Below, in pieces: positions 1-10,950 of a stretch of 64,000 nt of DNA. The DNA is from Pisaster brevispinus. Its lineage: Eukaryota > Echinodermata > Asteroidea > Forcipulatida > Asteriidae. Within the stretch, counting starts at the first letter, position 1. Each line of letters starts with the position of its first letter. The position numbers and the translations under genes were made by a program. The notes under the pieces were generated by a model. The model made no database searches and had not been told where the DNA came from. It worked only from the letters and a program-made list of their open reading frames with translations. The stretch spans positions 7,266,768-7,330,767 of the forward strand of contig JAMKCF010000018.1 of the NCBI GenBank assembly GCA_023634235.1, given 5' to 3'.

Positions 1-83
1 GTTCAAATTGGGTTTTTTTCTTTCTTAGAGGTAAGTGTGGGCGTGGCACTTCTGATTATTATGGTAGGGGTCCAATTTCTTAC

Positions 84-232
84 CTTTACAGGATCCATCT
101 CACATTCCTGTTGACCGTCGTTGAATTCAGCTCCATACAGGGATCCCTCCGAGGCGCAGACGATTCCTGATTGGTAGAAATGGAGCGATGTCTCCATTGA
201 GATTCTTGAACGCGCCACCAAAATATCAAGAT
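84..232 (-). CDS. candidate internal exon of an unrecognised gene (partial)
   Basis: On the minus strand a 149-nt open stretch lies between a good acceptor (TATTCTGGCAG) and a consensus donor (AAG|GTAAGA at 83-78). Read in the phase set by the donor, it encodes 49 full codons after a two-base remainder, including SLHFYQSGIVCASEG and AEFNDGQQECEMDPVK. Composition is balanced and unlike the surrounding repeats, which is why I think it may be real. I do not recognise the protein. The gene would continue off the left edge of the window; no partner exon was found to the right. It could equally be a chance open frame. Confidence 0.3.
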
Positions 233-429
233 CTGCCAGAATACGTAAATTTGAATGATTTCACGAACAACTCGTTGGCCATTCTTGACCAAATAAATTG
301 TTCAGCTGTTGAATTTAAAGACCGGGGTCAACATGACCAAAGGCGAGTATTTGCTCTTTATGTGGCTCAAAATTGAAACAAGTTTTAGCTCCATCGGTCA
401 TCGGATTCACAAGAAAGTTGCAAAAAGCA

Positions 430-681
<252 letters not shown>

Positions 682-752
682 TCGATGACAACAACAAACA
701 TTTGTCAAATACTGGGTTTCGGACTCGCGAGATCAAAACTAATATATTTTAA

Positions 753-870
753 ATATCGAGTAATAAACCACAAGGAAAACTGACTGGGTAAATTTAAAAT
801 AATTCTGGGCTGAAAAAAAGAAGAACAAAAATTTGACCAGAGCGGGATTTGAACCTGCGACTTCAGGCAA
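753..870 (-). mobile_element. SINE-A, truncated copy
   Basis: Shares the AATAAACCACAAGG..AAACTGACTGGGTAA tail and the GGGATTTGAACC B-box region with the fuller copies at 21211 and 47690. The tRNA-like head breaks off after the B box. Confidence 0.75.
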
Positions 871-1812
871 GTCAATTTTTCTTTGTTCGACCCAAAACAT
901 ATTTGTTTTACTCAACTCACGAAAAAGTTACCTTTTTTATAGGCATTTCCAATGTTTTCCGCGTGCTTTGAATGAATATAATAATAATGTACATTTTGAA
1001 TTAAATAGCCATGTTTTTTTAATGGGCCTTCACAAAATAAAACGCCATACAAAATTATAGAAAACTTACACAAATATATATATATATATTTTAATTACAT
1101 ACAAAATCACAGATATACTGATACAACTGCCAAGTTGAAACCTAATAGATACAATCCCAGATAAATAGGTTTTGCCAGTTTTTCAGAACTGCCACTACAT
1201 AGAGGGAGTTTTGTGTGCACATCTCCTCAAACCTTTCGAGATTAACCTAGTCCATGAGTGGTCAATGTTGTGTTTTATATCATAAGCATTTTGTCATTTC
1301 CTTACCCCTTTCGAACCATATCCAACTTCAAATCGCGAAACAGATATTTTGGATGGCCCTTTTTAAAAAAAAAACATCTCTAGAGTAAGTTGATTACAAA
1401 GATACGAGAGCAGTTAATTGCTTAGGAAAATCGCGTCCACCACAGCCTCTAATCAGGAGGTTTTTAGTGTTTATCGAAACAGAGGTTGGTTTTGTAACGG
1501 AACACTCTGCGCCCCAAATCCGCCGGTAGTTTCTCTTTCAATGTTTTGGTAGAGCTTATGAAAGTTTCGATCTTTTCTGGATTGTGTGCAATTAAAGCCA
1601 ACATGGTAGTTCAGGCAGCTGTGTTCCGCATGAACCGTCTGTGTACAGTGCACTTCATCGAACTGATACTGGGTACCCCAAAACAACTGGAACGATCAGT
1701 GATGTTTGAAGACTTTGCATGGTGTTGATCATAATAAAAACTTTGGCAGTAAACTTGCTGGTTACAACCAAAAACTCTTTTGGGCGAAGTGTTGTCTCTG
1801 AAAAGAACTGGT
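871..1812. other. intergenic, nothing recognised
   Basis: AT-rich sequence with a short (TA)n run near 1075-1090. Overlapping short frames at 1471-1728 on both strands show no recognisable domain or splice context. Confidence 0.5.
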
Positions 1813-1898
1813 GTGGTCTTGACGTTCCGGGCAGTATACTCTGCTCGTCGTCTTCATGAAGACGAGCGGAGTATACTGTTTCGAAACGTCGAGACCAC
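1813..1898. repeat. 86-bp inverted repeat of the GAAACGTC family
   Basis: Two arms of about 42 nt (GTGGTC..GACGTT..GCAGTATACTCTGCTCGTC and its near-complement) meet at CTTCATGAAG. The right arm ends TTTCGAAACGTCGAGACCAC, which matches the reverse strand of the minisatellite at 10264-10909. Confidence 0.8.
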
Positions 1899-2192
1899 TC
1901 CTCAGAATTGACACGTCTTCCAATTCAAAAGTTTCATACATGGTTGTACCCGCAAGTTAATACTGGTTGTTTGTCCTTACGGGAACAATGCTACCGTGCT
2001 AACATCGTGTGTTTAGACCAATCAAATCAACGTAACCATATCGAGGCTGGACGGACAAATGGTAGTCTGGTCCAAATTTTGATAAATTATTATTATTACT
2101 CAGTGAAGACAGGGAACAAGACAACAAAGTTGACGGTTGTCTTAAAAATGAATCTATTGAGCTCAAGTGATGATTCAATATTTTAGAGCCTT

Positions 2193-2347
2193 TTTTAAGC
2201 ATAATGTCTTGCTTAACAAAACTACTGTGGTAAGCATAAGTTTCCAGAAAGCAGGTTGCTAACTTTTATAATCCAATGGCATCTAGGTTAGTAACCTGTT
2301 TCACAATTAGTACAATTATATTGTGCTTAGCGAAATGCTTATGAGGT
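2193..2347. mobile_element. family D foldback element (diverged)
   Basis: Contains the family hallmarks: GCTTAACAAAAC, AAGCAGGTTGCTAAC, GTTAGTAACCTG and GTGCTTAGCGAAATGCTTATG. Non-coding. Confidence 0.55.
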
Positions 2348-2368
2348 GTTTTTTTTAAAGTGAAATAA

Positions 2369-2475
2369 TGTCCGCGGTTCTGCCTCGTTGGGCAGACGCA
2401 TCCCTACCGTCCCGGACGTCGTGCGCCCGGCCGGGAGCTGGAGGACGGAGGGCATGTGTGCGCGGGAGAAAGGGG
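2369..2475. other. GC-rich islet of unknown nature
   Basis: About 105 bp of strongly GC- and CpG-rich sequence (CCGCGG, CCCGGACGTCGTGCGCCCGGCCGGG) in an AT-rich setting. No splice-flanked frame or RNA fold was recognised. It could be a CpG-island fragment, a promoter, or part of a repeat. Confidence 0.4.
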
Positions 2476-4039
2476 CAAGCAACATTGTATTTCAAGCGAT
2501 ACACCTCATTAATTTTCGCATTAGTGTAACTATTTAAAAAAAACTATAAAAAAAACCTGTTTTCGGATTAACTGTTTGCCGTTAGTAAATCTTTTTCGTA
2601 ATTGATTGTTCCAACCCTTTGTTTTTTGTAAGAAACTTTCATGAAAAGATGGTATGTAATTGCTGTTCACTTGAAGAGTGGATAATTTTTTTCGGAAAAA
2701 GCATTAATTTTAATCCATAAAATGTCAACAAATTACGGGTTATATTCCGGATTTTCACCAAACATTTGTTTGTCTTTCTTTTTTCTTTGTTTTAGTATAG
2801 GTTTTTTTTTTCCTTCTCCTTTTCTGAACGACTGTTGACATAGGATGCTGTTTCAACACGAAGAGCATACAATACAAAAACTTTCGCAAAAATACCACGG
2901 ACAATGCGCAAAATACATGTAACAAGCAACATTGTTTGTACGTCACTGACGGACGTGAGGTAATGTCGAGATCTCGACAATAAGTCATTTTTAGCTTTTA
3001 AATAATAACCGCTAATCATTGGCGGGTTTGGTTGTTTTGGGTTGTTTGTTTGTTTGGTTTTTTTTTCGCGCAATCCTTTAAATTTTAACCATGATCAGGC
3101 TGCCTGCCTGAATTACTCACAAAGCTTGATTTTACTAAATCTCACATCGCTTGAATCAAGGAGAGAGTTGTTGAGCTTATGTTTCTGCTATCAAATATTT
3201 TATAATCACACCGGCGTTGACAACTCTTTATTTCAAATCAACCAACGTCAAGATTTTCCTAATTTCAAAATTCCTTTTTTCTAGATGAAATCGTTTACAG
3301 TATTCTTGTCTTCTTCTTCATAAACTGCCTGCCTTGTGGAACTCATTGCCCATCTATCTCTTTATTTAACAACAGCTTTCTCCTTGGTTCAACCCATGCA
3401 ACTCAAAGTGTTTAATTGTTTATATCTTTGTAATTTTAACCCTTTTTTTCTTGTGTATATTGCGTGTCTGTACCTTATAGAAATATTCTTATCGACAGAA
3501 AGAACTTTAAGGTTATAGGAAAAATTTATATTCTCCTCCTCAGTCTAGCTTTCTCCACATCTATTTCGTTTCGCTTTTGTGTGTAATTTTTATTGAACTT
3601 GTGGAGAGGAATAAAATAAAAATAATAATAATAAATTTAAGCTTGTAACTTTTTCGATCCTAAAAAAAGAAGAAGAAGAAGAAGAGGAAGAAGAAGAAGC
3701 TATTTTACATTTAAATATAAATTTGGGGATTCAAATCAACCGAAAATTTACTTTAAAAAGAGTCAATACTTTCAAATTGTCTTTTTTTTTTAATAATAAT
3801 AATAATGTTCTAAAAACAACGCGTAAATGTCAATAGCGGCTGCGTTTGGCGGTGAGGTCTGGGACGAATTGTCTTTGTTTCGAAAGAACATTTCATCCGG
3901 AATTTGTATTTAGACTTGTTATTAATAAGCAAGCTCCCCTGAGAAAATGGCATTGTTTTTCTTTGCAGCTATTAATGGTTTCGATTTCGGTAGGTATTTA
4001 TTATGAATATTATTATTGTGTATTTTCTGGTAATTAAAA
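2476..4039. other. intergenic, nothing recognised
   Basis: AT-rich, with an impure GAA/AAG run at about 3665-3701 and AAT runs near 3620 and 3795. No supported gene. Confidence 0.5.
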
Positions 4040-4362
4040 TGAAACCAAGGATGCCTCATAAAGGAACTTAATCACTGCAGCTCGCGAGCCTGATGAAACT
4101 TGTAGACAAGGGTGCTTGCTATGTGAACCAGAAACACCAGTGTTAACCCCTCCTCTGCCATGCCACGATAAGTGTTCTGGGTTCTTTTACTTGCACGATC
4201 AATCGTAGTACACGGGACCTATGTCTTAAAAGTCCAATGCGAAGGACAAATCACTATGATGGCTAGCTCAAGGACACAAGCGCCACGACCTGGACTCGAA
4301 CCCGCACTCTGGTAATCAGAAACACCAGAGCTCGAGTCCGGTTCGGCCACGACACCCCACAT
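4040..4362 (-). mobile_element. SINE-B, near full length
   Basis: On the minus strand it opens with a tRNA-Ser/Leu-like head (A box in TGGCCGAACCGG, B box GGGTTCGAGTCC), then a central region with AGGACAAATC/ACACGGGACC/GTTCTGGGTTCTTTT, ending at GGTTTCATT. The same order occurs at 7515, 23891 and 25811. Pol III-type SINE derived from a tRNA; non-coding. Confidence 0.85.
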
Positions 4363-5345
4363 TATAGTTTAGTCTCATCCATTTTCGGAATAAACTATTG
4401 TCGCCCATTTTGACGACAATATTTCATTGTCGATTGCAGGGAAATGAAATTAATGTTTTTTTGGAAGATTAAACCCACCCTCATTCTCTAGTTTTCAATG
4501 ACCTCACCATACAATCTGCCTGTGAAAAACCTGCTATCAAATTTGTCGGGCACATTTCAGTGAAAGTAACGCTGACGGTTTGTATTTCGCCAGCGGGATT
4601 TCATGTCCGTTCACATCCGGTTTATTTCGCCTGCGGCGCGGGCAATCGAAATAAGCATTGGTTTGTTGGGGGCCTTTAATTGTTGTAAAACTTTGACAGT
4701 ATTTTAGTTGAAGGGTAATTACACACAATGTTTTGCTGATGGCTGATATAATGTATACGACAGTTAGTGCTTTAATTTGCTTTGTTTTCTTAAGAATAAC
4801 ATTTAACCATAATTTGCTTCTCTCTACCTCGGTGTACAAGTGCCCATAGGCGTTTCGAATGTCAAAGCCAAGCAGCCACTAACCGAAATTATATTTTTAC
4901 GGCGTAGTTTTTTCATTTTTTTTAAAAAGATTGTTGATTCAAATTCTATGTGTCGGTCCTTGTTAATGTATCGTTTGAAAAAAAAACCTATCATACCTTA
5001 GTTTGCTTATCTTCACCTAGGTGTATAAATTGGGGGGAAAACTAATAGTGGTATTATGTATTTTGTCTGAACGGTCATCAGCGTAATACTATTTTGATAG
5101 CCGAGTAAAAAAAAAAAAGTAAGTTGAAATCCTGTAAGTTTTGTGGTCATGGTTCACTGATTCGTTGGCAACGTACTTTACCATAATCTGCTTCCCTACG
5201 CCCCGGTGTATACTCAGGGAACTATCTTGATGTCGTGACCGAGCCGTCACGTACCGAAACGGTGGCTTGATGCTTGAAAGTGGGTTTATTGTTCCTGCGT
5301 GTGCGCGTGGACCTGACAACGATTTTGAACGTCGTCGCTACATTA
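4363..5345. other. intergenic, nothing recognised
   Basis: No gene supported. A 100-codon minus-strand frame at 4537-4839 contains a basic run (CPRRRRNKPDVNGHEIP) but has no splice context or recognisable domain. Confidence 0.45.
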
Positions 5346-5525
5346 TTGGTGCTCAATTGGGGACATGGTGTACCCTGCCCCTATTGTGTCGCCATTGTGT
5401 GCTTGGAATATCAGGAATTCTTTAGAGAGTTTTAAGGGGGGGTACTACTGTTCAAGAGGGAAAATAGTGTGTTGTAGTATTGGAACATTGGGGGCACCTT
5501 CTGCCCTCATTGGGCATGGTATAAG
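5346..5525. repeat. family I dispersed repeat
   Basis: Matches 50310-50490 over about 180 bp: TGGTGTACC..CCCTATTGTGTC, GGAATATCAGGAATTCTTTAGAG, a G run, and CTGCC..GGGCATGGTA. No coding potential seen. Confidence 0.7.
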
Positions 5526-6939
5526 CGCTCACGTGTGACCAAGCGGTGTATGACATTTTGGTCACGCACGAATGCTCAACTATACTACACTCAAAAATGT
5601 AATTTGGAAATAGTATATAGTTAAAGGCTTCCAGCACTGATTCGATCAAATCTGTCAACTACACTAATTGCTTATAATTTTTAGTTATTAATTTACTTGT
5701 TTGAAATTGATGCACTTCTAAAACAAGAGATGGAATCAATTGCGTCCGAATGTAACAAAAATACTATTTTGAGAATAATGTAGACATTTTCCAAATAACA
5801 ATCAAATTATATGACACTTGTGTAAAAGCAGATTATGAAACAGTAAGTTTTCTAAATTTGATTAACATCTGGAAGACAATATTGCCCGCTTAAATTATTG
5901 ACATTAGATGCGGAAATTTCTTGAGCAAGTAGGAAACAGGTATTAAACCGAACGCAGAAATACAAAAAACACAGCTACTAATGTAATGGGTTGTTTTACT
6001 TACTGGTTCAAGACGATTTGATGGGCCTGTGAAGATGCGAAACTATGAAGTCCGGCGTATCGAAAAAGTAAGGTGAGAGACACTGATTCTGCCCCCGTGT
6101 TCTGGTGTCTTTTCCCCCGTTGCAAGTGCTCCCTGCTCTCGGAGACTTCCGAACTATATCGGGGAGTGTTTTAACAAGATGGAATTAGATAAAGCAGAGG
6201 GTGGTGACGACCTAGCCTTGCTCTTTCCGTCGAATGCACTCCAACCACGTGCTGCACGAGCAGAAGAGGATAAGCGCGGCTGAGCAAGACCCGGAAATGG
6301 TTCGCAATTTTTCATTAAAACCAGATTTACATTTGCTTTTCACGTACCCCCAAAGTCAACAAAAGCTGCAAAGAAGATTATCACGTGCTCCAAGGCTGAG
6401 CTCGTGATTGGCTTCCTTTTGTGTGCGCGTAGGGAACGGAGACCTCGTGCAGGATGACTACTTCATCGTTACGTAGTGTTTAGAAATATCAACGGGAAAT
6501 CCCCGTTTGCGTTTGGGGCATTTTTTTTATTTTCCTTTCTTCTTTTTTTTAGGCTTTTTTGTCCATAGTCATCTGAGCATGACCATAAGGTAGAGGATAT
6601 TGCGCTTGAACCTGAAATCATCGGCTGTTTTTATTCCTCAACAAAGGAACGGCAAAAATCGGGAAATATGTTGATAGTTCCAGTCACAAACTTTGCCAAC
6701 TGAAAACTTTTGATAGTAATGCACGGGATTTTTCTGGGCATGTTGAAGTCCTGTTCACACGACAGTTAAAAAAAAACAATCATTCGTTGTCATAACCTTC
6801 CAATTGTTTGCTATACCTACTTGAACTTACTATTTGGGATTCAGGACCTCGTGAAAGAGACATCCCCCATCCCTGACCCAGCTCTGGCTGTTGGGATTCC
6901 ACGTCTAGACCACAGCTACCAAAAACCCGCACAAAATAC
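5526..6939. other. intergenic with one short N-terminus-like frame
   Basis: No gene is supported. At 6179-6283 a 34-codon + frame starts MELDKAEGGDDLALLFPSNA in a slightly GC-richer patch (6050-6300) containing CACGTG. It reaches TGA without a convincing donor, so it is not called as an exon. Confidence 0.4.
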
Positions 6940-7076
6940 AGCTTATTGTAGAAACAAAAATAGCCAAGTAAAAAATACAAATTTTGCTTAGCAGAAGAAA
7001 AGGTCACCAGCCAAACTACCATTTTCGTATGTACTGAGTGTGACTGGCTCCCCGCTCAGTCTTTCTAAGCAGAAGT
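6940..7076. mobile_element. family D foldback element
   Basis: Contains TTGCTTAGCAGAAG, GGTCACCAGCCAAACTACC, GACTGGCTCCCCGCTCAG and CTAAGCAGAAG in the order seen in other D copies. Confidence 0.7.
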
Positions 7077-7514
7077 GTATGGAGGTGTTTTCTTCTTTTA
7101 AGTCCCTAAGTTGAGTTTGTACTTTTTGAAATTCGAGGGGGGGGGGGCAAAACCAATAGCGAGATTTAAACCTGTACGTCTTGACACCGAGTCTAACTAA
7201 CCGACAGTCTTTACTCCAGAATTACATCTCATAGGCCTAATAATTTTGAAAAAAACATTGCTATATCGACGGATTTTTTTTCTTCTGTCTTTGTCAAAAG
7301 TCACTGAGCAATGACATATATTCATAAGTATGATTGATATGTTTGTAACTAAGTTGGCAGTAACACTATTTAACGATCTCTCAAATGGTTTTTGCATTGG
7401 TTTTGAGAAATCCTAAGCTCTGCATCCTAAAGAATAAAGTTTATTAATATTATGCATCACTTGAAATTCAATGAAGTTTCATAGTATAAGTGTTGTTATT
7501 AATTATCTTCGGTA

Positions 7515-7795
7515 ATGAAACCAAGGATGCCTCATAAGTGAACTTAATCACTGTAGCTCGCAAGGCTGAGGAAACCTGTAAACAAGGGTGCTTGCTATGT
7601 GAACCAGAAACACCAGGGTTAACCCCTATACTCTTCCATGATTAAAGAGTTTTGGGTTCTTTTTTTGTGCACTACCAATCCTAGTACACGGAACCATAGA
7701 GAGGGGACCTATGGCTTTATGGACTTGAACCCAAACTTTGCTGATCAGAAACACCAGAACTTGAGTCAGGTTCCCGGCCATGACACGCCACAAAG
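7515..7795 (-). mobile_element. SINE-B copy
   Basis: Near-identical start to the 4040 copy (GAAACCAAGGATGCCTCATAA) and the same order of blocks. The tRNA-like head is eroded (GACTTGAACCCAAACTTTGC..CCGGCCATGACACG). Confidence 0.85.
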
Positions 7796-7902
7796 TCTTT
7801 TCCGTAAGGTCGTTCTGAAACGAAATGGGTTGAAAAGTTGACGTTTCGATCAAACTATTTGGGAGCGTCTGCAAGTGTTTCAAGTGTTATTGCCTGGGAT
7901 AT

Positions 7903-8040
7903 AGGCCGTGTCCATGTTAACGGCTTCGAGTGGCTATGGCTCAATTGCTGAAATGTCCAATTTTTCAACGTTGCCGTTGCGTTCAACAGCCACAGCCGTA
8001 GCCGAATTCGCTTCAACTATACGCGGCATGTTACCAGAAA
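7903..8040. repeat. family F foldback repeat
   Basis: Imperfect inverted repeat of GGCTTCG.GTGGCTATGGCT and AGCCACAGCCGTAGCCGAA. Related copies at 14985, 28335, 40915 and 49865. Non-coding MITE-like unit. Confidence 0.6.
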
Positions 8041-8256
8041 CACAGGATGGTACCGCAAACCGTACTCCTCAATTCTAGTTCAATAATTAGAGAGGGTCAC
8101 CAAGACTAATTGTCACTCCCAGCCTCGATATGGTTTTTGCTGTAATGAATTGGAGAAAAAAAATGGCTGCGCACGTGAGGTTTAATCTTTTTACAGGCAT
8201 TCTCTCTCTGTAGTTTACTCGATGCATATGCGTCAGTGACAACAACAAAAATAGTC

Positions 8257-8347
8257 CCCTTGCATTGGCCGCCATCTTTGATGTCAAACAATGAGAAACG
8301 TGCACGCTTGTAATACGCGCTGCACACGACTCTCAGCCAATGATAGC
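8257..8347. mobile_element. family G foldback element, partial
   Basis: TTGCATTGGCCGCCATCTTTGATG followed by CGTGCACGC and CTCAGCCAATGATAGC. It matches parts of the fuller copies at 17658 and 23058. Confidence 0.75.
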
Positions 8348-8570
8348 TCTTCGTTAACCTCAGTAAGGGGACTGTTTTGGGGGGTTGTGACGTAATATGG
8401 AAAGGGGGTGTCTACTCCGGGCCCCTATTTCATTAAGCCATTTACCGGTAAGCAAATAATGTGTCCTGAGTATAGCTGGAAAAATTGTATTTTCATAAAC
8501 GTTCGCTTAGATTTGACAACGCGTGTGCGCCTTCATGCTTCACACTCAAGTCACACCCAGCTAGCTGAAG

Positions 8571-8755
8571 CCCAATTTCACAGATCTGCTTAAAGCAGAG
8601 AATTATGTTCAGCAACTTTCTGCTTAGCAAAAAAAAACAAGCAGGATACCAGTAATAGAGTGTACATATGACACAGTACTTTGGCTGGTAACCTTATTCT
8701 GGTTGGGATATGTTTTGTTTTGCTTATATTTGTGTGCTTAAGGAGCTATATGAAA
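8571..8755. mobile_element. family D foldback element
   Basis: Starts at GCCCAATTTCACAGATCTGCTTAA and ends at GTGCTTAAGGAGCTATATG, with TTCTGCTTAGCA, GGATACCAGTAA and GGCTGGTAACCTTATTCTG inside. The ends are imperfect inverted repeats. Confidence 0.75.
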
Positions 8756-9697
8756 GTGGGCATGGTAACACGAACCTCTGGCAAGTTTACAGCTTGCCTT
8801 ACTTGCTGGGTCTACTGTCAGCAGCTGAACTATGCCAATGGGAGCTCCGTAAGCAGAAGACATATAATTGTTGTAGGCCTATGCTTATATGTTTTATTTA
8901 TTTAAAAAAAAGTATTTGGTAGTTTAAAAGCAATGTTTCATTTCTGGCTTAGAATTGAAGAGCTGAATAGAGCTATGTCATTGCATTCGATAAAACCTAT
9001 ACTGACAAGAACAAAACTACAAAGGTGTTCGTGCAAGTATTGCAGGCGAATCTAAACAAACAGACACAAATAGTCTGGTTACTGTAGTAAGCATATACAT
9101 GTATAGTGCATGTATACACAATTTGCACTCAGGGAAACGGACATAGATGGCCGACTGAACACAGCGAATAGATGCGCCGCCTCAACAATGCCCCCATTGT
9201 AGTTTGAAGGTCTCAGCGTCACATCGCGAACAAACTTTCCATTGCGTCATTTGTTCTTCTTCTTGATTGACCTTTTGGGATAGAGTAGACGTGGTGACTG
9301 TGCCACGCTTCGTTTGGTAGGGGGGGGGGGGTCAACAGGTAGGCGTGTAAACGCTACGTCACCTAAAATTCACACTACACTGCATAACACACATGGACAT
9401 TGACTCCCAACATGGCACAACCAAGATTGTTGTGATGATGACGTCAGGTGAATTAGGTAAAATCCCAGGAGAAATTATTGCAAAATACCTCTGTGTTGTT
9501 TATTTCTGCAAAGTCATATCTCGTCAGCGTGTGAAAAAAACAATTTGTAGAAAATAATGCACCGACAACGATTTTGCGAAACATGTAAATTTCAAAACTG
9601 TCCTAGGGGACAATTTGCTTTAAACCATTATGTTGATTTCTTAAGCTAAGCAGAAGTTTTCTGCTAACAGAACTGCAGAAATGTTAGGTCTTAAACA
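8756..9697. other. intergenic, nothing recognised
   Basis: No gene or known repeat recognised. A G10 run lies near 9320. Confidence 0.5.
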
Positions 9698-10015
9698 ATG
9701 GCTACCGCAAGCAGAGCAAAATACAAGTGTATACCCTACACTGTTATCTTACCCGTCGAGAACATCAAGGCTACCCTAGGTGATCGGGCATTTGTGTACG
9801 CTGCTCCTAAACTATGGAATAATCTCCCACCTTGTATCAGACAATCATCTTCACTTAATGTATTTAAATCCAAGTTAAAAACCCATTTGTTTACGATTAA
9901 TTCCTTCTAGTACTGTTAGTGTTCTTTGTAATGCGCAGTAGAGTATATTCATTTAGGTATTGCGCAATGAAAATGTCCGTTGTTGTTATTATTATTGTTA
10001 TTATTACTACAGGAC
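9698..10015 (+). mobile_element. 5'-truncated LINE: C-terminal tail of a reverse transcriptase ORF plus 3' UTR
   Basis: A 70-codon frame (9698-9910) carries GDRAFVYAAPKLWNNLPP and LNVFKSKLKTHLF. This is the familiar C-terminal signature of ORF2 in CR1/Jockey-like non-LTR retrotransposons (family knowledge). The following 100 bp ends in a GTTATTATTATTG-type microsatellite, as LINE 3' ends often do. No reverse transcriptase or endonuclease core lies upstream, so this is a typical dead 5'-truncated copy. Confidence 0.8.
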
Positions 10016-10263
10016 TGTTTGATGTCAGCCAGGGGTCAAATTTTATACTGGACAGAGGCCCGAGGCCACTAGTTTAAGTGTCGAGCCAGTTAAGTTGTGG
10101 CCGGACGAGTCTGGCTGTTTTAATATTGAATATTAATAAATAGGCTAACAATACCTCACTGTGCAATATCTTGAACAAAAACAAATTATGAAAAATGATA
10201 TTTGCTGTTGCACACTGCCCACCAACCAAAAGGACCCATGGTATAAATGCAAAAAAATAGTTA

Positions 10264-10909
10264 GTGGTCTGACGTTTCGACCCTAGCAGAGTCTTTCTCG
10301 AAGAGTTCTGACGTTTCGAGCCTAGCAGATTCTTTCTTGAAGAGTGACCTGACGTTTCGACCCTAGCAGAGTCTTTCTCGAAGAGTGGTCTGACGTTTCG
10401 AGCTAGCAGAGTCTTTCTCGAAGAGTTCTGACGTTTCGACCCTAGCAGAGTCTTTCTCGAAGAGTGGTCTGACGTTTCGAGCCTAGCAGAGTCTTTCTCG
10501 AAGAGTGGCCTGACGTTTCGAGCCTAGCAGGGTCTTTCTCGAAGAGTGGTCTGACGTTTCGAGCCTAGCAGAGTCTTTCTCGAGAAGTGGCCTGACGTTT
10601 CGACCCTAGCAGAGTCTTTCTCGAAGAGTGGTCTGACGTTTCGACCCTAGCAGAGTCTTTCTCGAAGAGTGGCCTGACGTTTCGAGCCTAGCAGAGTCTT
10701 TCTCGAGAAGTGGACTGACGTTTCGACCCTAGCAGAGTCTTTCTCGAAGAGTGGCCTGACGTTTCGACCCTAGCAGAGTCTTTCTCGAAGAGTGGACTGA
10801 CGTTTCGAGCCTAGCAGAGTCTTTCTCGAAGAGTGGACTGACGTTTCGACCCTAGCAGAGTCTTTCTCGAGAAGTGGACTGACGTTTCGACCCTAGCAGA
10901 GTCTTTCTC
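10264..10909. repeat. 41-bp minisatellite (16 units)
   Basis: Sixteen occurrences of GACGTTTCGA spaced mostly 41 bp apart (36-44). The unit continues CCCTAGCAGAGTCTTTCTC and GAAGAGTGG. Most differences are single bases, so the array is fairly young. On the minus strand each unit reads GACTCTGCTAGGGTC then GAAACGTC, resembling the stem II and GAAA box of a hammerhead ribozyme. Confidence 0.95.
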
Positions 10910-10910
10910 G

Positions 10911-10950
10911 GACGCTTCGAGAAAGACTCTGCTAGGGTCGAAACGTCAGG
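10911..10950. repeat. one inverted unit closing the minisatellite
   Basis: CTTCGAGAAAGACTCTGCTA then GGGTCGAAACGTCAGG is a unit of the array in reverse orientation, abutting its right end and making a terminal hairpin with the last direct unit. Confidence 0.9.

Noticed and set aside
6832..6916. Minus-strand exon-like block (CGLDVESQQPELGQGW) with GTAAGT donor
   Set aside because: Only 85 nt, no partner exon, and its acceptor side lies at the edge of a family D repeat.
10264..10909. CRISPR-like array
   Set aside because: Eukaryotic minisatellite with no variable spacers; the repeat fills the whole period. The same holds for 38392-39475 and 55288-55850.
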